The position numbers were made by a program, and so were the translations under genes. From assembly GCF_041429795.1 (NCBI RefSeq), contig NZ_CP163424.1, positions 1,428,001-1,492,000 on the forward strand: a stretch of 64,000 nucleotides of DNA, written 5' to 3'. Of the stretch, positions 46,536 through 55,044 are shown one piece after another. This DNA comes from Algimonas porphyrae (GTDB taxonomy: Bacteria; Pseudomonadota; Alphaproteobacteria; Caulobacterales; Maricaulaceae). How positions within the stretch are numbered: position 1 is the stretch's first letter; each line of letters opens with the position of its first letter. Under the pieces are notes generated by a model. That model had not been told where the DNA came from and made no database searches. It worked only from the letters and a program-made list of their open reading frames with translations.

Positions 46536-48371
46536 CTAGTCGTCCGTCAATGCGCGGAAAAGATCTGGATGAAAGCGGCTGACCGTGCTGAGTGATGCGT
46601 CGCAGGGTCCGGATGCGAGCAGACCCAGATGCTGAGCGCCATCAAGCAAGACGGTCTGAAGATTGTCCTCGCCGATCGTGTCCTTCAGGCGACTTATGGC
46701 CCGATCCGTTGGAGTCGAGTCGTCATGCTCGCTGAAGATGAATGTCATCTGTCCTAAATAATCCGCCCAGACAGTGATCGGGTCGAATTCCAACGACAGG
46801 GTGGTGAACCAATTATCACCATCCAGATCGACGGATTCCGCGTCGGGAAAGAGCCAGTCTCGAATTGTCTCATCAGCGGATGCTTGTTCTGTCACGGCCT
46901 GCAGAGTATCTGACATAGCGGGATTAGCCACAAAGTCGAAGAATGCATTCTGCTGTCGTAATGCCAGATCAATCGACGTCTCATCAATTCCAGAACAACC
47001 CATGCGAATGCGCGTATTATAGATATTCTGCTCTCTGACGCTGATTGCGGCTCCTGCCGCACCGAGCAGCACGATCTGTTTCGCCTGCCCGCCACGTTCG
47101 ATGGCTGTGGCCGCGACCCATCCGGCCTGGCTGGACCCCGCATAGATTACAGGTCTGTCCGATAAGGCTTCGTCGGCCAAAAGCGCTTTTTCTGCAGCAA
47201 TGACATCTTCGGCAAGCCTGTCGAAGCCCGCCCGACTCCAATCTCCCTCGGAACTGCCGGTTCCTCTCTTGTCGAAGACAATGACGGCATGGCCATTGGC
47301 CGCAAATTCATCGGCTATAACGGCAATGATCGACGCATATCCGTTGCGGTCCTGTGGTCCAGAGCCATGAATGAGCACAACCGATGCCTTAGTTGAGGGT
47401 TCGACCGGGCGATAAATCAATCCGGAGAGGGACGTATCGTCAGAGGATTGGAAGCTGATTTCATCTTTAGTGTAAGCAGTATTACGCTTCGCTGATACGG
47501 TTTGACCATTCTGCGTCATCGTTAATGTCTGGCTGTCGGAAGTTGTCGGCTCATCGAATTTGAACGTCGTTGTAACATTGCTTGACAGGACAGTTTCACC
47601 ACCCGTCCATTCCAATCCGGACACGCGGTTCAGGCCCTGCCAGACCTCCGTGCAACCATCCCTGACGAAAAGGCGATAGGCTGACTGGGTTACGATAATG
47701 TCGCAACCGTCAGGACGCTGATAGCGACCCGTCAATCGACGATAATAGGCAGGATCGAGCTGTTCGGAATCAGCATCGAAAAGAACCGGGCCTGGTAAAG
47801 CTTCGAACGCGTCACGTGTCGCATCGGTCGCTCGGTCAAAGGTGAACATTGCCGAGGCGCCGTTCTGTATCACCCGCTCGACTTCGAAATACCCATAGGA
47901 TGCAGCGCCACTGGCAAACCTCAACCGATAGACACCCCGATCGCGAAGGTTTTCGCCTTCGGGCGCGGAACTTTCAATTCTGAAATTAAGATCGATCTGT
48001 TCCTGCGTTCCAATTTGTGAAAAGAAGTCGGAAAATGATGCTTCAATATCCTCACGGCCTACGTGGCGTGTTCGGTCCGAACCATAAGCATATTCAATGA
48101 TGGCGTCATCAGTGTAAGCGTTGGCAGCGACGCTTGCATTCTGTATCCTGTAAGCTTCGCGCAACATACCGTATGCCCGATAATCGTCAGTTGGGGATGC
48201 CGGCGGCTCTAGTATCGACATTTGCGAAGTCTGTAAATCTTGGGCCTCAGACTGGACTGTTGGAATCTGGGTGCCTTGTAACTCGGTCGTGTACGATGGC
48301 GTGCATGCAGCTTGGAAAAGAATGGCGACAAGCCACGCAGGCGTAAGCCGATAGACACGGTTTAATTGCAT
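46536..48371 (-). CDS. Envelope alpha/beta hydrolase with N-terminal domain
   Basis: A 611-residue protein with a signal-like start (AWLVAILFQAACTPS, a possible lipobox at Cys 23). The first half (about 60-300) includes an NTF2/SnoaL-like stretch and beta-rich segments; the second half is an alpha/beta hydrolase (VVLIHGSGPQDRNG with oxyanion HGSG, VIFDKRGTGSSEGDW, YAGSSQAGWVAATAIE with nucleophile Ser, and a final HLGLL His). It resembles dienelactone-hydrolase/X-Pro-type esterases. Substrate unknown. GC is lower than in its neighbours, as in many recently acquired or rapidly evolving genes, but not markedly. Confidence 0.82.
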   Translation of the reverse strand: MQLNRVYRLTPAWLVAILFQAACTPSYTTELQGTQIPTVQSEAQDLQTSQMSILEPPASPTDDYRAYGMLREAYRIQNASVAANAYTDDAIIEYAYGSDRTRHVGREDIEASFSDFFSQIGTQEQIDLNFRIESSAPEGENLRDRGVYRLRFASGAASYGYFEVERVIQNGASAMFTFDRATDATRDAFEALPGPVLFDADSEQLDPAYYRRLTGRYQRPDGCDIIVTQSAYRLFVRDGCTEVWQGLNRVSGLEWTGGETVLSSNVTTTFKFDEPTTSDSQTLTMTQNGQTVSAKRNTAYTKDEISFQSSDDTSLSGLIYRPVEPSTKASVVLIHGSGPQDRNGYASIIAVIADEFAANGHAVIVFDKRGTGSSEGDWSRAGFDRLAEDVIAAEKALLADEALSDRPVIYAGSSQAGWVAATAIERGGQAKQIVLLGAAGAAISVREQNIYNTRIRMGCSGIDETSIDLALRQQNAFFDFVANPAMSDTLQAVTEQASADETIRDWLFPDAESVDLDGDNWFTTLSLEFDPITVWADYLGQMTFIFSEHDDSTPTDRAISRLKDTIGEDNLQTVLLDGAQHLGLLASGPCDASLSTVSRFHPDLFRALTDD

Positions 48372-48435
48372 CGTAATTCAATATGCCGCTCTGAAAGAAA
48401 GCGCAACCACGGCCGAGCGGGCCGGTCGGATCGAT

Positions 48436-49491
48436 TTATTCTGCTGCGTCAACGGCTCCGCTGAGCTGATCGATATCCACCGACTTGGCAGCGAGATCGT
48501 CGGACAGTTCGGTCACGACACTATGTGTTCCGGCCTGTTCGCCGAGCGCGTCGCGCGCAGCGAGCCACTTCTCCGCCTCCAGCGCGGCCATGCAGCCAAG
48601 TCCTGCTGCTGTCACCGCCTGACGGTAGGTTTCGTCGGACACGTCCCCGGCGGCGAACACGCCCGGAATGTTGGTGCGCGTACTGTCGGGTGCGGTGATG
48701 ATGTAATTGCCTTCATTCATCTCGACATGACCCTGAAATATCTCGGTGGCGGGTTTATGTCCGATGGCGATGAAGACGCCGTGGGTCGGCAGGATGCGTT
48801 CCTCGCCCGTCTTGGCGTGCTTGATCCGTGCGCCCGTTACATTCGGCATGGGCGTCGTTTCGCCGACGATCTCTTCCAGCGTATGATCCCAGAGAATTTC
48901 GACATTATCCTTGGCGAATAGGCGTTCCTGGAGGATTTTCTCGGCCCGAAGTTCGTCGCGGCGGTGGATGAGTGTGACCTTGCTGGCGAGACCCGAGAGA
49001 TAAAGCGCTTCTTCTACAGCCGTATTGCCGCCGCCGACGACGACGACATCCTTGCCACGATAGAAAAACCCGTCGCATGTGGCGCAGGCCGAGACACCGA
49101 AACCGCCAAATGTCTCTTCCGATTCGAGGCCGAGCCACTTGGCCTGCGCGCCTGTGGCGATGATGATGGAATCTGCCGTATAGACCATGCCGCCATCGCC
49201 GATCGCCTTGAATGGATGGACGGTGAAATCGACGTCGACAATCATGTCCTCATAGAATTCCGTGCCGAATTTCAGCGCATGTTCCTTGAACTTTTCCATC
49301 AATTCCGGGCCCATGATTTCCGGGAATCCGGGATAATTCTCGACATCGGTGGTAATGGTCAACTGCCCGCCCGGTTGTAGCCCCGCCACAATGGCGGGTT
49401 TGAGCAGCGCCCGTGCCGCATAGACGGCAGCCGTATAGCCAGCAGGGCCGGAGCCGATGATCAGAACAGGATGATGAACGGTGTCGCTCAT
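48436..49491 (-). CDS. trxB: Thioredoxin reductase
   Basis: A 351-residue flavoprotein disulfide reductase. Features: VLIIGSGPAGYTAAVYAARA (FAD), VENYPGFPE, VSACATCDGFFYRGK (the redox CATC), VVVGGGNTAVEEALYL (NADPH), HTLEEIVGE, AIGHKPATEIF and GVFAAGDVSDETYRQAVTAAGLGC. The ATG at 49491 gives the normal N-terminus. About 30 residues follow the usual end, an acidic tail of unknown role (TELSDDLAAKSVDIDQL). It keeps thioredoxin reduced in the cytoplasm. Confidence 0.96.
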   Translation of the reverse strand: MSDTVHHPVLIIGSGPAGYTAAVYAARALLKPAIVAGLQPGGQLTITTDVENYPGFPEIMGPELMEKFKEHALKFGTEFYEDMIVDVDFTVHPFKAIGDGGMVYTADSIIIATGAQAKWLGLESEETFGGFGVSACATCDGFFYRGKDVVVVGGGNTAVEEALYLSGLASKVTLIHRRDELRAEKILQERLFAKDNVEILWDHTLEEIVGETTPMPNVTGARIKHAKTGEERILPTHGVFIAIGHKPATEIFQGHVEMNEGNYIITAPDSTRTNIPGVFAAGDVSDETYRQAVTAAGLGCMAALEAEKWLAARDALGEQAGTHSVVTELSDDLAAKSVDIDQLSGAVDAAE

Positions 49492-49584
49492 GGAAGAAGG
49501 CCTTTCAGGGTGTAACGTGAAAATAGGTGCACGCCCGCCGCCCCGCAAGCGCCTGCCTGTCGCATTCCTGTGAACGATACTGCG

Positions 49585-50532
49585 CTAGCGGCGGGACGGG
49601 AGGCGATCCCATATGATTTTGGCCACTCGCGCCGTTTCGTTCAGCGGGTCATAGGGGGCTGTCCGTTGCGTTCCGTCCCAGCGTTTAAGGCCGCAGCGTT
49701 GCTCCAGCGCGTCATAGAGCTGCTGAAATTTTCCCGGCTGGCCGCTCATCGGCAGACGGTAGACGGGTTTGCCAGTCGCGCAGCTCTCCGTCAGCATATT
49801 AGTGCTGTCTTCAGTCACGAGGATAAGGTCGGCTGCGCCCAGAAAGGCGAAATAGGGGTTGTCGTCGTCACTATCCGGCGTGTGCAACCAGATTGCGCCG
49901 GCTTGTGCGGCCAGCTCTTCCCATTGGGACTGAACCACGTCCGGCGTCCGGCGCGATGTGGTGACCAGCAGACTGTGCCCCTCGTCCAGGAGTTGCCGTG
50001 CGGCGTTCAGATGAAAGGCTGCGTCGGCGTCACTGATCGCGTGCGTCCGGCTGGGGCCGCCGATGGCCAGCATGGCGCGCGGTGCGGGCAGGCGGTTGAT
50101 CCGGTCCGACAGGCGCAGCAGGTCCGTTACGATCCGGTCACGGCTGACACGGTTCGGCGAGCCGATCATGCTGACCACATTCGGGCCGGACAGGCCGTCA
50201 TGCGTCGGCGCGACCACCAGGTCGAACCGTGACGGATCGAGCCGGGGGTCCTGGACATAGCAGGTAAAGGCCGATCCGCTCCGGCGCATCGCGATGAGGG
50301 GGGCAATCGCCTGTCGCCCGCATCCGATTACAAGATCGGCGCGCGGCAGGCCGAAATCGCGCCGTCCGATCAGCTGCAGGGATGGCGGCAGGGCCGCAAA
50401 AGCCGAGCGCGGCGTCAGCCGGTGGGTCAGGATTTCGCAGGCCGTTGCTGATTGTCCGGCCACCGCTTCGGCCAGTCCCAAGGCTTGGTTTTCGATTCCA
50501 CGTCGACCGTCAGAGACGACGAGGATCCGCAT
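49585..50532 (-). CDS. ELM1-like (DUF1022) protein
   Basis: A 315-residue protein of the mitochondrial fission ELM1/DUF1022 family, found in alphaproteobacteria and plants. MRILVVSDGRRGIENQALGLAEAVAG at the start, SGSAFTCYVQDPRLDP, RAMLAIGGPSRTH, SLLVTTSRRTPDVV, LILVTEDSTNMLTESCATGKPVYRLPM and the C-terminal KIIWDRLPSRR are as in the family; the fold resembles GT-B-type nucleotide-sugar enzymes. Its enzyme role is unknown. It follows greA by 3 bases, so they form an operon. Confidence 0.88.
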   Translation of the reverse strand: MRILVVSDGRRGIENQALGLAEAVAGQSATACEILTHRLTPRSAFAALPPSLQLIGRRDFGLPRADLVIGCGRQAIAPLIAMRRSGSAFTCYVQDPRLDPSRFDLVVAPTHDGLSGPNVVSMIGSPNRVSRDRIVTDLLRLSDRINRLPAPRAMLAIGGPSRTHAISDADAAFHLNAARQLLDEGHSLLVTTSRRTPDVVQSQWEELAAQAGAIWLHTPDSDDDNPYFAFLGAADLILVTEDSTNMLTESCATGKPVYRLPMSGQPGKFQQLYDALEQRCGLKRWDGTQRTAPYDPLNETARVAKIIWDRLPSRR

Positions 50533-50535
50533 CGG

Positions 50536-51009
50536 CTACTTATATCCGATTTCGAGGATTTCGTAGCCCTTGGCGCCGCCCGGTGCGATGACTTCGAAGA
50601 CGTCGCCGACTTCCTTGCCCATCATGGCCCGTGCGATCGGGCTGGTATTGGAGATCTTGCCGTCGCGCACATCGGCTTCGTCTTCACCGACGATCTGGTA
50701 CTCGGATTCCTCGTCCGTATCTTCATTGACGATCTTCACATTGGCCCCAAACGTGACCTTATCGCCCCGCAGGTTGGATGTATCTATCACTTGCGCCAGG
50801 GACAGTTTCGATTCCAGCTCCTGAATCCGGCCCTCGATAAAGCCCTGTTTTTCCTTGGCTGCGTGATATTCGGCATTCTCCGACAGATCGCCATGGTCAC
50901 GCGCAACGGAAATGGCCTGGATAATTTCAGGGCGTTCTGTCGTCTTCAGATGCTTCAGCTCTGTTTCGAGCGCGGCATGGCCTTCCGGGGTCATGGGAAA
51001 TTTCTGCAT
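50536..51009 (-). CDS. greA: Transcription elongation factor GreA
   Basis: A 157-residue Gre[45 protein letters not shown] (coiled-coil with the catalytic acidic tip), a globular C-terminal half with [23 protein letters not shown] and EILEI. It stimulates transcript cleavage in backtracked RNA polymerase. Start at 51009 gives the exact family length; the longer open frame is not coding. It leads the greA-ELM1 pair. Confidence 0.97.
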   Translation of the reverse strand: MQKFPMTPEGHAALETELKHLKTTERPEIIQAISVARDHGDLSENAEYHAAKEKQGFIEGRIQELESKLSLAQVIDTSNLRGDKVTFGANVKIVNEDTDEESEYQIVGEDEADVRDGKISNTSPIARAMMGKEVGDVFEVIAPGGAKGYEILEIGYK

Positions 51010-51180
51010 GGATATCGATCTCGTCGCGCGTCGGAATGGTCGTGCTTTCAGCAAAACCGGCATCAGGCCAGTCTGCAAGCCGGAAACATTTAGAAGGTTT
51101 GGAAGGTAAATCAAGAGTTTGCCGTGCAAATCCCGGATGCACGGCCAAACATTATCGATTTTCAATAAAAATATTCTTGT

Positions 51181-51192
51181 CTACATTTGTAG
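51181..51192. promoter_or_regulatory. CopY/BlaI-like operator upstream of the UrcA gene
   Basis: CTACATTTGTAG contains TACA-N2-TGTA (51182-51191), the consensus core of BlaI/MecI/CopY-type repressor operators. It overlaps a plausible promoter (TTGTCT at 51178-51183 and TAGATG at 51200-51205, 16 bases apart). No BlaI-type gene is in the window. Position is suggestive but the site is short. Confidence 0.45.
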
Positions 51193-51267
51193 TCGAAGCT
51201 AGATGTTAAATCAAGGTCGTCCTTCCGGTGCCACGGAGCCGACCTTTACACACTAAAGGAGACTATC

Positions 51268-51618
51268 ATGACAATGACCACGAAACCTTTCGCCCGCACC
51301 GCTCTGCTGGCAGGCGCCTTGATGATGACGGCGCTGCCCGCTGCGGCGCAGGTGGCAGCCAAGGTCGAAATCAGCGCCAAGTCCAACGGGGAGCGCATCA
51401 CCGTCGCCGTGCCGACGTCACTGATGACATCCGACGACGGTATGGAGAAGCTGTATACAGCGCTGCAGCGCAAGGCGGAGAAATCCTGCAAGGTGACGAT
51501 TCCGATGCGGATCGGCAGTTCCGTGACAGTCGGACGCTGCACACGCAAGCTGATGAATGGATTTGTCGCCGATCTGGATCATTCCGGCATGGCTGCGCTG
51601 CATGCGCAGCGCTCGTAA
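51268..51618 (+). CDS. UrcA-family secreted protein
   Basis: A 116-residue protein with a Sec signal peptide (MMTALPAAAQ, cut likely before VAAK) and a small domain ending in a cysteine pair (SCKVTIPM...VGRCTRKL), matching the UrcA family found in Caulobacterales and Sphingomonadales. UrcA genes in this group have been described as regulated; the function is unknown. It has an own promoter region and a downstream hairpin, GAAGCGGCGGG (51649-51659) with CCCGCCGCTTC (51668-51678). Confidence 0.8.
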   Translation: MTMTTKPFARTALLAGALMMTALPAAAQVAAKVEISAKSNGERITVAVPTSLMTSDDGMEKLYTALQRKAEKSCKVTIPMRIGSSVTVGRCTRKLMNGFVADLDHSGMAALHAQRS

Positions 51619-51648
51619 GGAGACGTCGACAGGCTTTGGGCAAAAAGC

Positions 51649-51678
51649 GAAGCGGCGGGAGTGCCACCCCGCCGCTTC
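51649..51678. terminator. Hairpin downstream of the UrcA gene
   Basis: GAAGCGGCGGG (51649-51659) pairs perfectly with CCCGCCGCTTC (51668-51678), loop of 8 bases, 30 bases past the UrcA stop. No T run follows on the plus strand; the A run at 51642-51646 would give a T run for transcripts on the minus strand. Confidence 0.55.
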
Positions 51679-51808
51679 ATGTCCGATTCCATTCTTCGAA
51701 AGGAGACGAGAAAAAGAGACGAACTTCATATATCTGTGAAGTTGGCCGCCAAGAGTCAAGCTCTCGCCCCGCGTTGCCACGTCGCGTGCGACCGCATAGG
51801 ACCCCGAC

Positions 51809-52768
51809 ATGGCTGATGGTTCATCCGAATTTCTTCCCTTTTCCAATCTGCGAATCGGACATGCGCATGACATGCGTGTCAGGACGGGCGTTACCGTCAT
51901 CCTCCCCGACCGTGCCAGCCTGTGCGCGGTCGATGTCCGCGGTGGCGCACCCGGCACGCGTGAAACCGATACGCTGGCCCCCGGCGGGCTGGTTGACCGC
52001 GTCCACGCCATCGTCCTGGCCGGTGGATCGGTCTACGGGCTGGGAGCTGCCGATGCGGTCTGCCGCGAATTGGGTGCACAGGGCATCGGCTTTGTCGCCG
52101 GACGTCCACCCATTCCGGTCTCTCCCATCGTGCCGTCGGCCATCCTGTTCGATAATGCCAATGGCGGCGACAAGGATTGGGGAACATCGCCGCCTTATCA
52201 ACGCCTCGGTAGCGAAGCGTTCGCAGCTGCCAGTGGCGAAACGGGCGAAGGCGCCATCGGTGCGGGCTACGGGGCGACGGCCGGTATCTATCCCGGCGGT
52301 TTCGGTATGGCCACGGAAACGGTCGGTGAGGCAACGGTCTGCGCCCTGATTGCGGCCAATCCCGTCGGGTCGCCTTTTCTGCCGGGAACGGCTGTTCCCC
52401 ATGCCTGGATCTATGAACGGGACGGGGAATTCGGTCGGCTTACCCCGCCTGCCGATTATCGATGGTCGCCGCCCATGGACACCAAACTCTCCTTCTTGGC
52501 CCAGGCTGGGCAGAATACGGTGATCGGTGCGGTCGTGACGGATGCGGCGCTGTCGACGTCCGATCTGAATCGGCTGGCGATCATGGCGCAGGACGGGCTC
52601 GCACTGTCCGTGCAGCCGTCCCACACGCCGCTGGACGGCGACACGATCTTTGCCCTGTCGATCGGAGAGATGGAACTGTCCGGTCCGGGGGAGCTGTCGC
52701 AGCTCGGTTCTGCAGCCGCGCGCGCCGTCGCCCGGGCGCTGACGCGCGGCGTTCTGGCGGCTCGCTAG
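51809..52768 (+). CDS. P1 family (DmpA-like) peptidase
   Basis: A 319-residue protein of the N-terminal-nucleophile-like P1/S58 aminopeptidase family. TGVTVILPDRASLCAVDVRGGAPGTRETD near the start, IVLAGGSVYGLGAADAV, IGAGYGATAGIYPGGFG and VVTDAALSTSDLNRLAIMAQDGLA are the family blocks, the last containing the likely self-cleavage and nucleophile region. These enzymes release N-terminal residues from small or beta-amino peptides. Cytosolic, as no signal peptide is visible. Confidence 0.88.
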   Translation: MADGSSEFLPFSNLRIGHAHDMRVRTGVTVILPDRASLCAVDVRGGAPGTRETDTLAPGGLVDRVHAIVLAGGSVYGLGAADAVCRELGAQGIGFVAGRPPIPVSPIVPSAILFDNANGGDKDWGTSPPYQRLGSEAFAAASGETGEGAIGAGYGATAGIYPGGFGMATETVGEATVCALIAANPVGSPFLPGTAVPHAWIYERDGEFGRLTPPADYRWSPPMDTKLSFLAQAGQNTVIGAVVTDAALSTSDLNRLAIMAQDGLALSVQPSHTPLDGDTIFALSIGEMELSGPGELSQLGSAAARAVARALTRGVLAAR

Positions 52769-52820
52769 GACAAACAATATGAGGGCGACGACATGAAGAC
52801 GCCGAAATGACACAGGCCCG

Positions 52821-53309
52821 ATGACAAGAAAGGACATGACTCCGGACGCGATTGCCCCGTCGCATCATGCCGCGATCCTGCGCAATAATGCTCATTATGT
52901 GCATTGGCTGTCGCCCCTGAGCGAGCAGGAGCTCGACGATCTGTTGCGAGTATCCGATTATGCGCGTCAGCTGCAAGGCGGAGAGGCCGTCCTGATCGGC
53001 TATTCAGGCATGGGCGACTACCGACACAAACATGTCGACTGGCTCGGTGACCGCCTGACAAATTTCTTCTATATTGATCGCATCATTATCCGTGAAGAGA
53101 TGCAGCAACAGGGAGCCGGACGCATCCTATACGACGATGTCGCCCATTATGCGCGACAACAAGGTCATGCGGCGCTGGCATGCGAGGTCAATAGCGTGCC
53201 TGACAATCCGGCCAGTCATGCCTTTCATATCACCCTGGGATTCGTACCAGTGGGCGATGCGGAGGATCCGGACGGCAAAGCCGTGCGTTACTATGTGCGA
53301 AAGCTGTAA
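52821..53309 (+). CDS. GNAT family N-acetyltransferase
   Basis: A 162-residue cytosolic protein. FYIDRIIIREEMQQQGAGRILYDDVAHYARQQG forms the acetyl-CoA binding helix with the Q-x-x-G-x-G/A loop (QQQGAGR), and CEVNSVPDNPASHAFHITLGF is the later conserved part. Acceptor unknown. It lies between the P1 peptidase gene and tRNA-Arg, just outside the island. Confidence 0.86.
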   Translation: MTRKDMTPDAIAPSHHAAILRNNAHYVHWLSPLSEQELDDLLRVSDYARQLQGGEAVLIGYSGMGDYRHKHVDWLGDRLTNFFYIDRIIIREEMQQQGAGRILYDDVAHYARQQGHAALACEVNSVPDNPASHAFHITLGFVPVGDAEDPDGKAVRYYVRKL

Positions 53310-53369
53310 ATCAGCCTCATAAACCCCTTGCGGCTCCGCGCCTGCCCGACTAAAGCCCGCCGCCTAGAC

Positions 53370-53446
53370 GCACCGGTAGCTCAGCTGGATAGAGCACCAG
53401 ACTACGAATCTGGGGGTCGGGGGTTCGAATCCTCCCCGGTGCGCCA
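53370..53446 (+). tRNA. tRNA-Arg (ACG)
   Basis: GCACCGGTAGCTCAGCTGG opens the gene. CCAGA-CTACGAA-TCTGG gives anticodon ACG. GGTTCGAATCC forms the T loop, GCACCGG pairs with CCGGTGC, the discriminator is G, and CCA is encoded (53444-53446). The 3' end is likely the attachment site of the following integrase. Confidence 0.97.
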
Positions 53447-53533
53447 TTATCCGCAAGTTTGTTAATGCTAAGTCACTGGAAAACTTATGTTTTCCTGCGG
53501 CTTCCTGCAACCGCCTGCCGTTTCCCGCCACTT

Positions 53534-53572
53534 CTGGGTAACATTTTGGGCAACAGACTGGGTAACATTTTG
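53534..53572 (+). repeat. Two 15-base direct repeats before the integrase
   Basis: CTGGGTAACATTTTG occurs at 53534-53548 and again at 53558-53572, a 24-base period, ending two bases before the integrase ATG. A partial third copy, TTGGGTAACAATTC, starts at about 53779 inside the gene. These resemble arm-type integrase binding or autoregulation sites. Confidence 0.7.
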
Positions 53573-53574
53573 CC

Positions 53575-54912
53575 ATGGGAACGACCCGAAACCGATACCT
53601 CGTCCGGCGTGGAGAACGCTGGTATTACTTCCGCCGCATACCCAAGCGTTATGCCGAGGTGGACGACCGCACCTACAGCAAAGCCTCGCTTAACACGGAC
53701 TCCCTTACCGTAGCGCGCGAGCGACGTGACGCGATGGCGGATGCCGATGAGCAGCAGTGGGAATCCATGCTCGCCGAGTTGGGTAACAATTCAACTCCGG
53801 AGGTCGCAAAGGTCTGTCGATATCGATCAGCGCAGCGTCGAGCGCGCGCCATGGGCGTACTGTTCCAGCCGGTCGAAACGCTTGCCGCAAAGGCGAGCGT
53901 CGAGGAGCTTGTCCAACGGGTCAAGGTCGCCACCGGACCACATGCAACAGAAGCGATTGCCGACGCGGTTCTCGGCGCAGCGCCCGAGCCGACAGTGACT
54001 GTTCGAGATGCGTTGGCGCTCTACTTCGACAAGCTCGCCGTCAACGACCTACGCACAAAATCACCAGCCCAAGCCGCCAAGTGGCGACTGCCGAAGGAGC
54101 GCGCTATCGAGAACTTTGTTGCGCTCTGCGGAAACCTGCCGATGAACGCTATCGATAGGAGCCACGGTCGCGCCTTCTATGAGTGGTGGGGAGAGCGTCT
54201 GCATCCGTCCGATGGCTCAAAGGGCATGAAGCCGAACAGTGCCAACCGAGACCTTGGAAATCTGCGAAAGCTGTTTCGGGAATACTGGACTTACGAAGGC
54301 CAGGAAGATCGGCAGAACCCATTCCGAAACCTGCGATACAGCGACACCGTAACGACGAGCCGTCCTGCATTTTCAGACCAATGGGTCACGGGACGCATCC
54401 TTGCGCCCGGAGCATTAGACGGCTTGAACGAGGAGGCTCGACTTATCGTGCGCGCACTGGTCGAGACAGGCTGTCGTCCGAGCGAGATTGCTAATCTTGA
54501 GGCCGAGGACATTCGCCTCGACTGCAATGTGCCCCACATCTTGATCCGCCCGAAGGCAGGGCGCCAACTGAAGTCGCGGGCGTCGCAAAGAGAGATTCCT
54601 CTAATTGGAGTTTCGCTTGAAGCGCTTCGTCAAGCACCAGAGGGCTTTCCGCATTACCGCGACAAAAGTTCATTATTGTCGAATAGCTTGATGAAGTTCT
54701 TTCGCAATAACGGTCTCTTGGAGACGCCGGAGCACACCATTTACTCATTCCGTCATGCGTTTGAAAAACGCATGCTTGAAGGAGGCTTGGATTACGGACT
54801 GCGGTGTACTCTCATGGGGCACAAGAATAGCAGGCCCCAATATGGCGACGGTGGTTCGCTCGATTTCAGACAGCGACAGCTAGAGTCAATCAAGCATTCC
54901 ACGACACAATGA
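53575..54912 (+). CDS. Tyrosine recombinase (island integrase)
   Basis: A 445-residue integrase with an N-terminal DUF6538-like head (TRNRYLVRRGERWYYFRRIPKRYAE), a core-binding domain and a catalytic domain. Catalytic residues: Arg in ALVETGCRPSEIANLE, the Lys/Arg-rich middle, SFRHAFEKRM with the His-Arg pair, LMGHKN and a terminal Tyr in RPQYGDGG. It starts 129 bases past the tRNA-Arg gene in the same direction, as in islands that integrate at tRNA 3' ends. It presumably excises and inserts the downstream region. Confidence 0.93.
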   Translation: MGTTRNRYLVRRGERWYYFRRIPKRYAEVDDRTYSKASLNTDSLTVARERRDAMADADEQQWESMLAELGNNSTPEVAKVCRYRSAQRRARAMGVLFQPVETLAAKASVEELVQRVKVATGPHATEAIADAVLGAAPEPTVTVRDALALYFDKLAVNDLRTKSPAQAAKWRLPKERAIENFVALCGNLPMNAIDRSHGRAFYEWWGERLHPSDGSKGMKPNSANRDLGNLRKLFREYWTYEGQEDRQNPFRNLRYSDTVTTSRPAFSDQWVTGRILAPGALDGLNEEARLIVRALVETGCRPSEIANLEAEDIRLDCNVPHILIRPKAGRQLKSRASQREIPLIGVSLEALRQAPEGFPHYRDKSSLLSNSLMKFFRNNGLLETPEHTIYSFRHAFEKRMLEGGLDYGLRCTLMGHKNSRPQYGDGGSLDFRQRQLESIKHSTTQ

Positions 54913-55044
54913 GCCGGTCACGGGACACGCGCTGAAACCGACATTTTGCGATCCCCAAAAGCAGAGGCAAAGTCACAAGCTGCATCGCGAATGAACCGGC
55001 AAATGATGGAGCAAATTAAGACCGCCCTAGCTCGCGCCCCTGTA

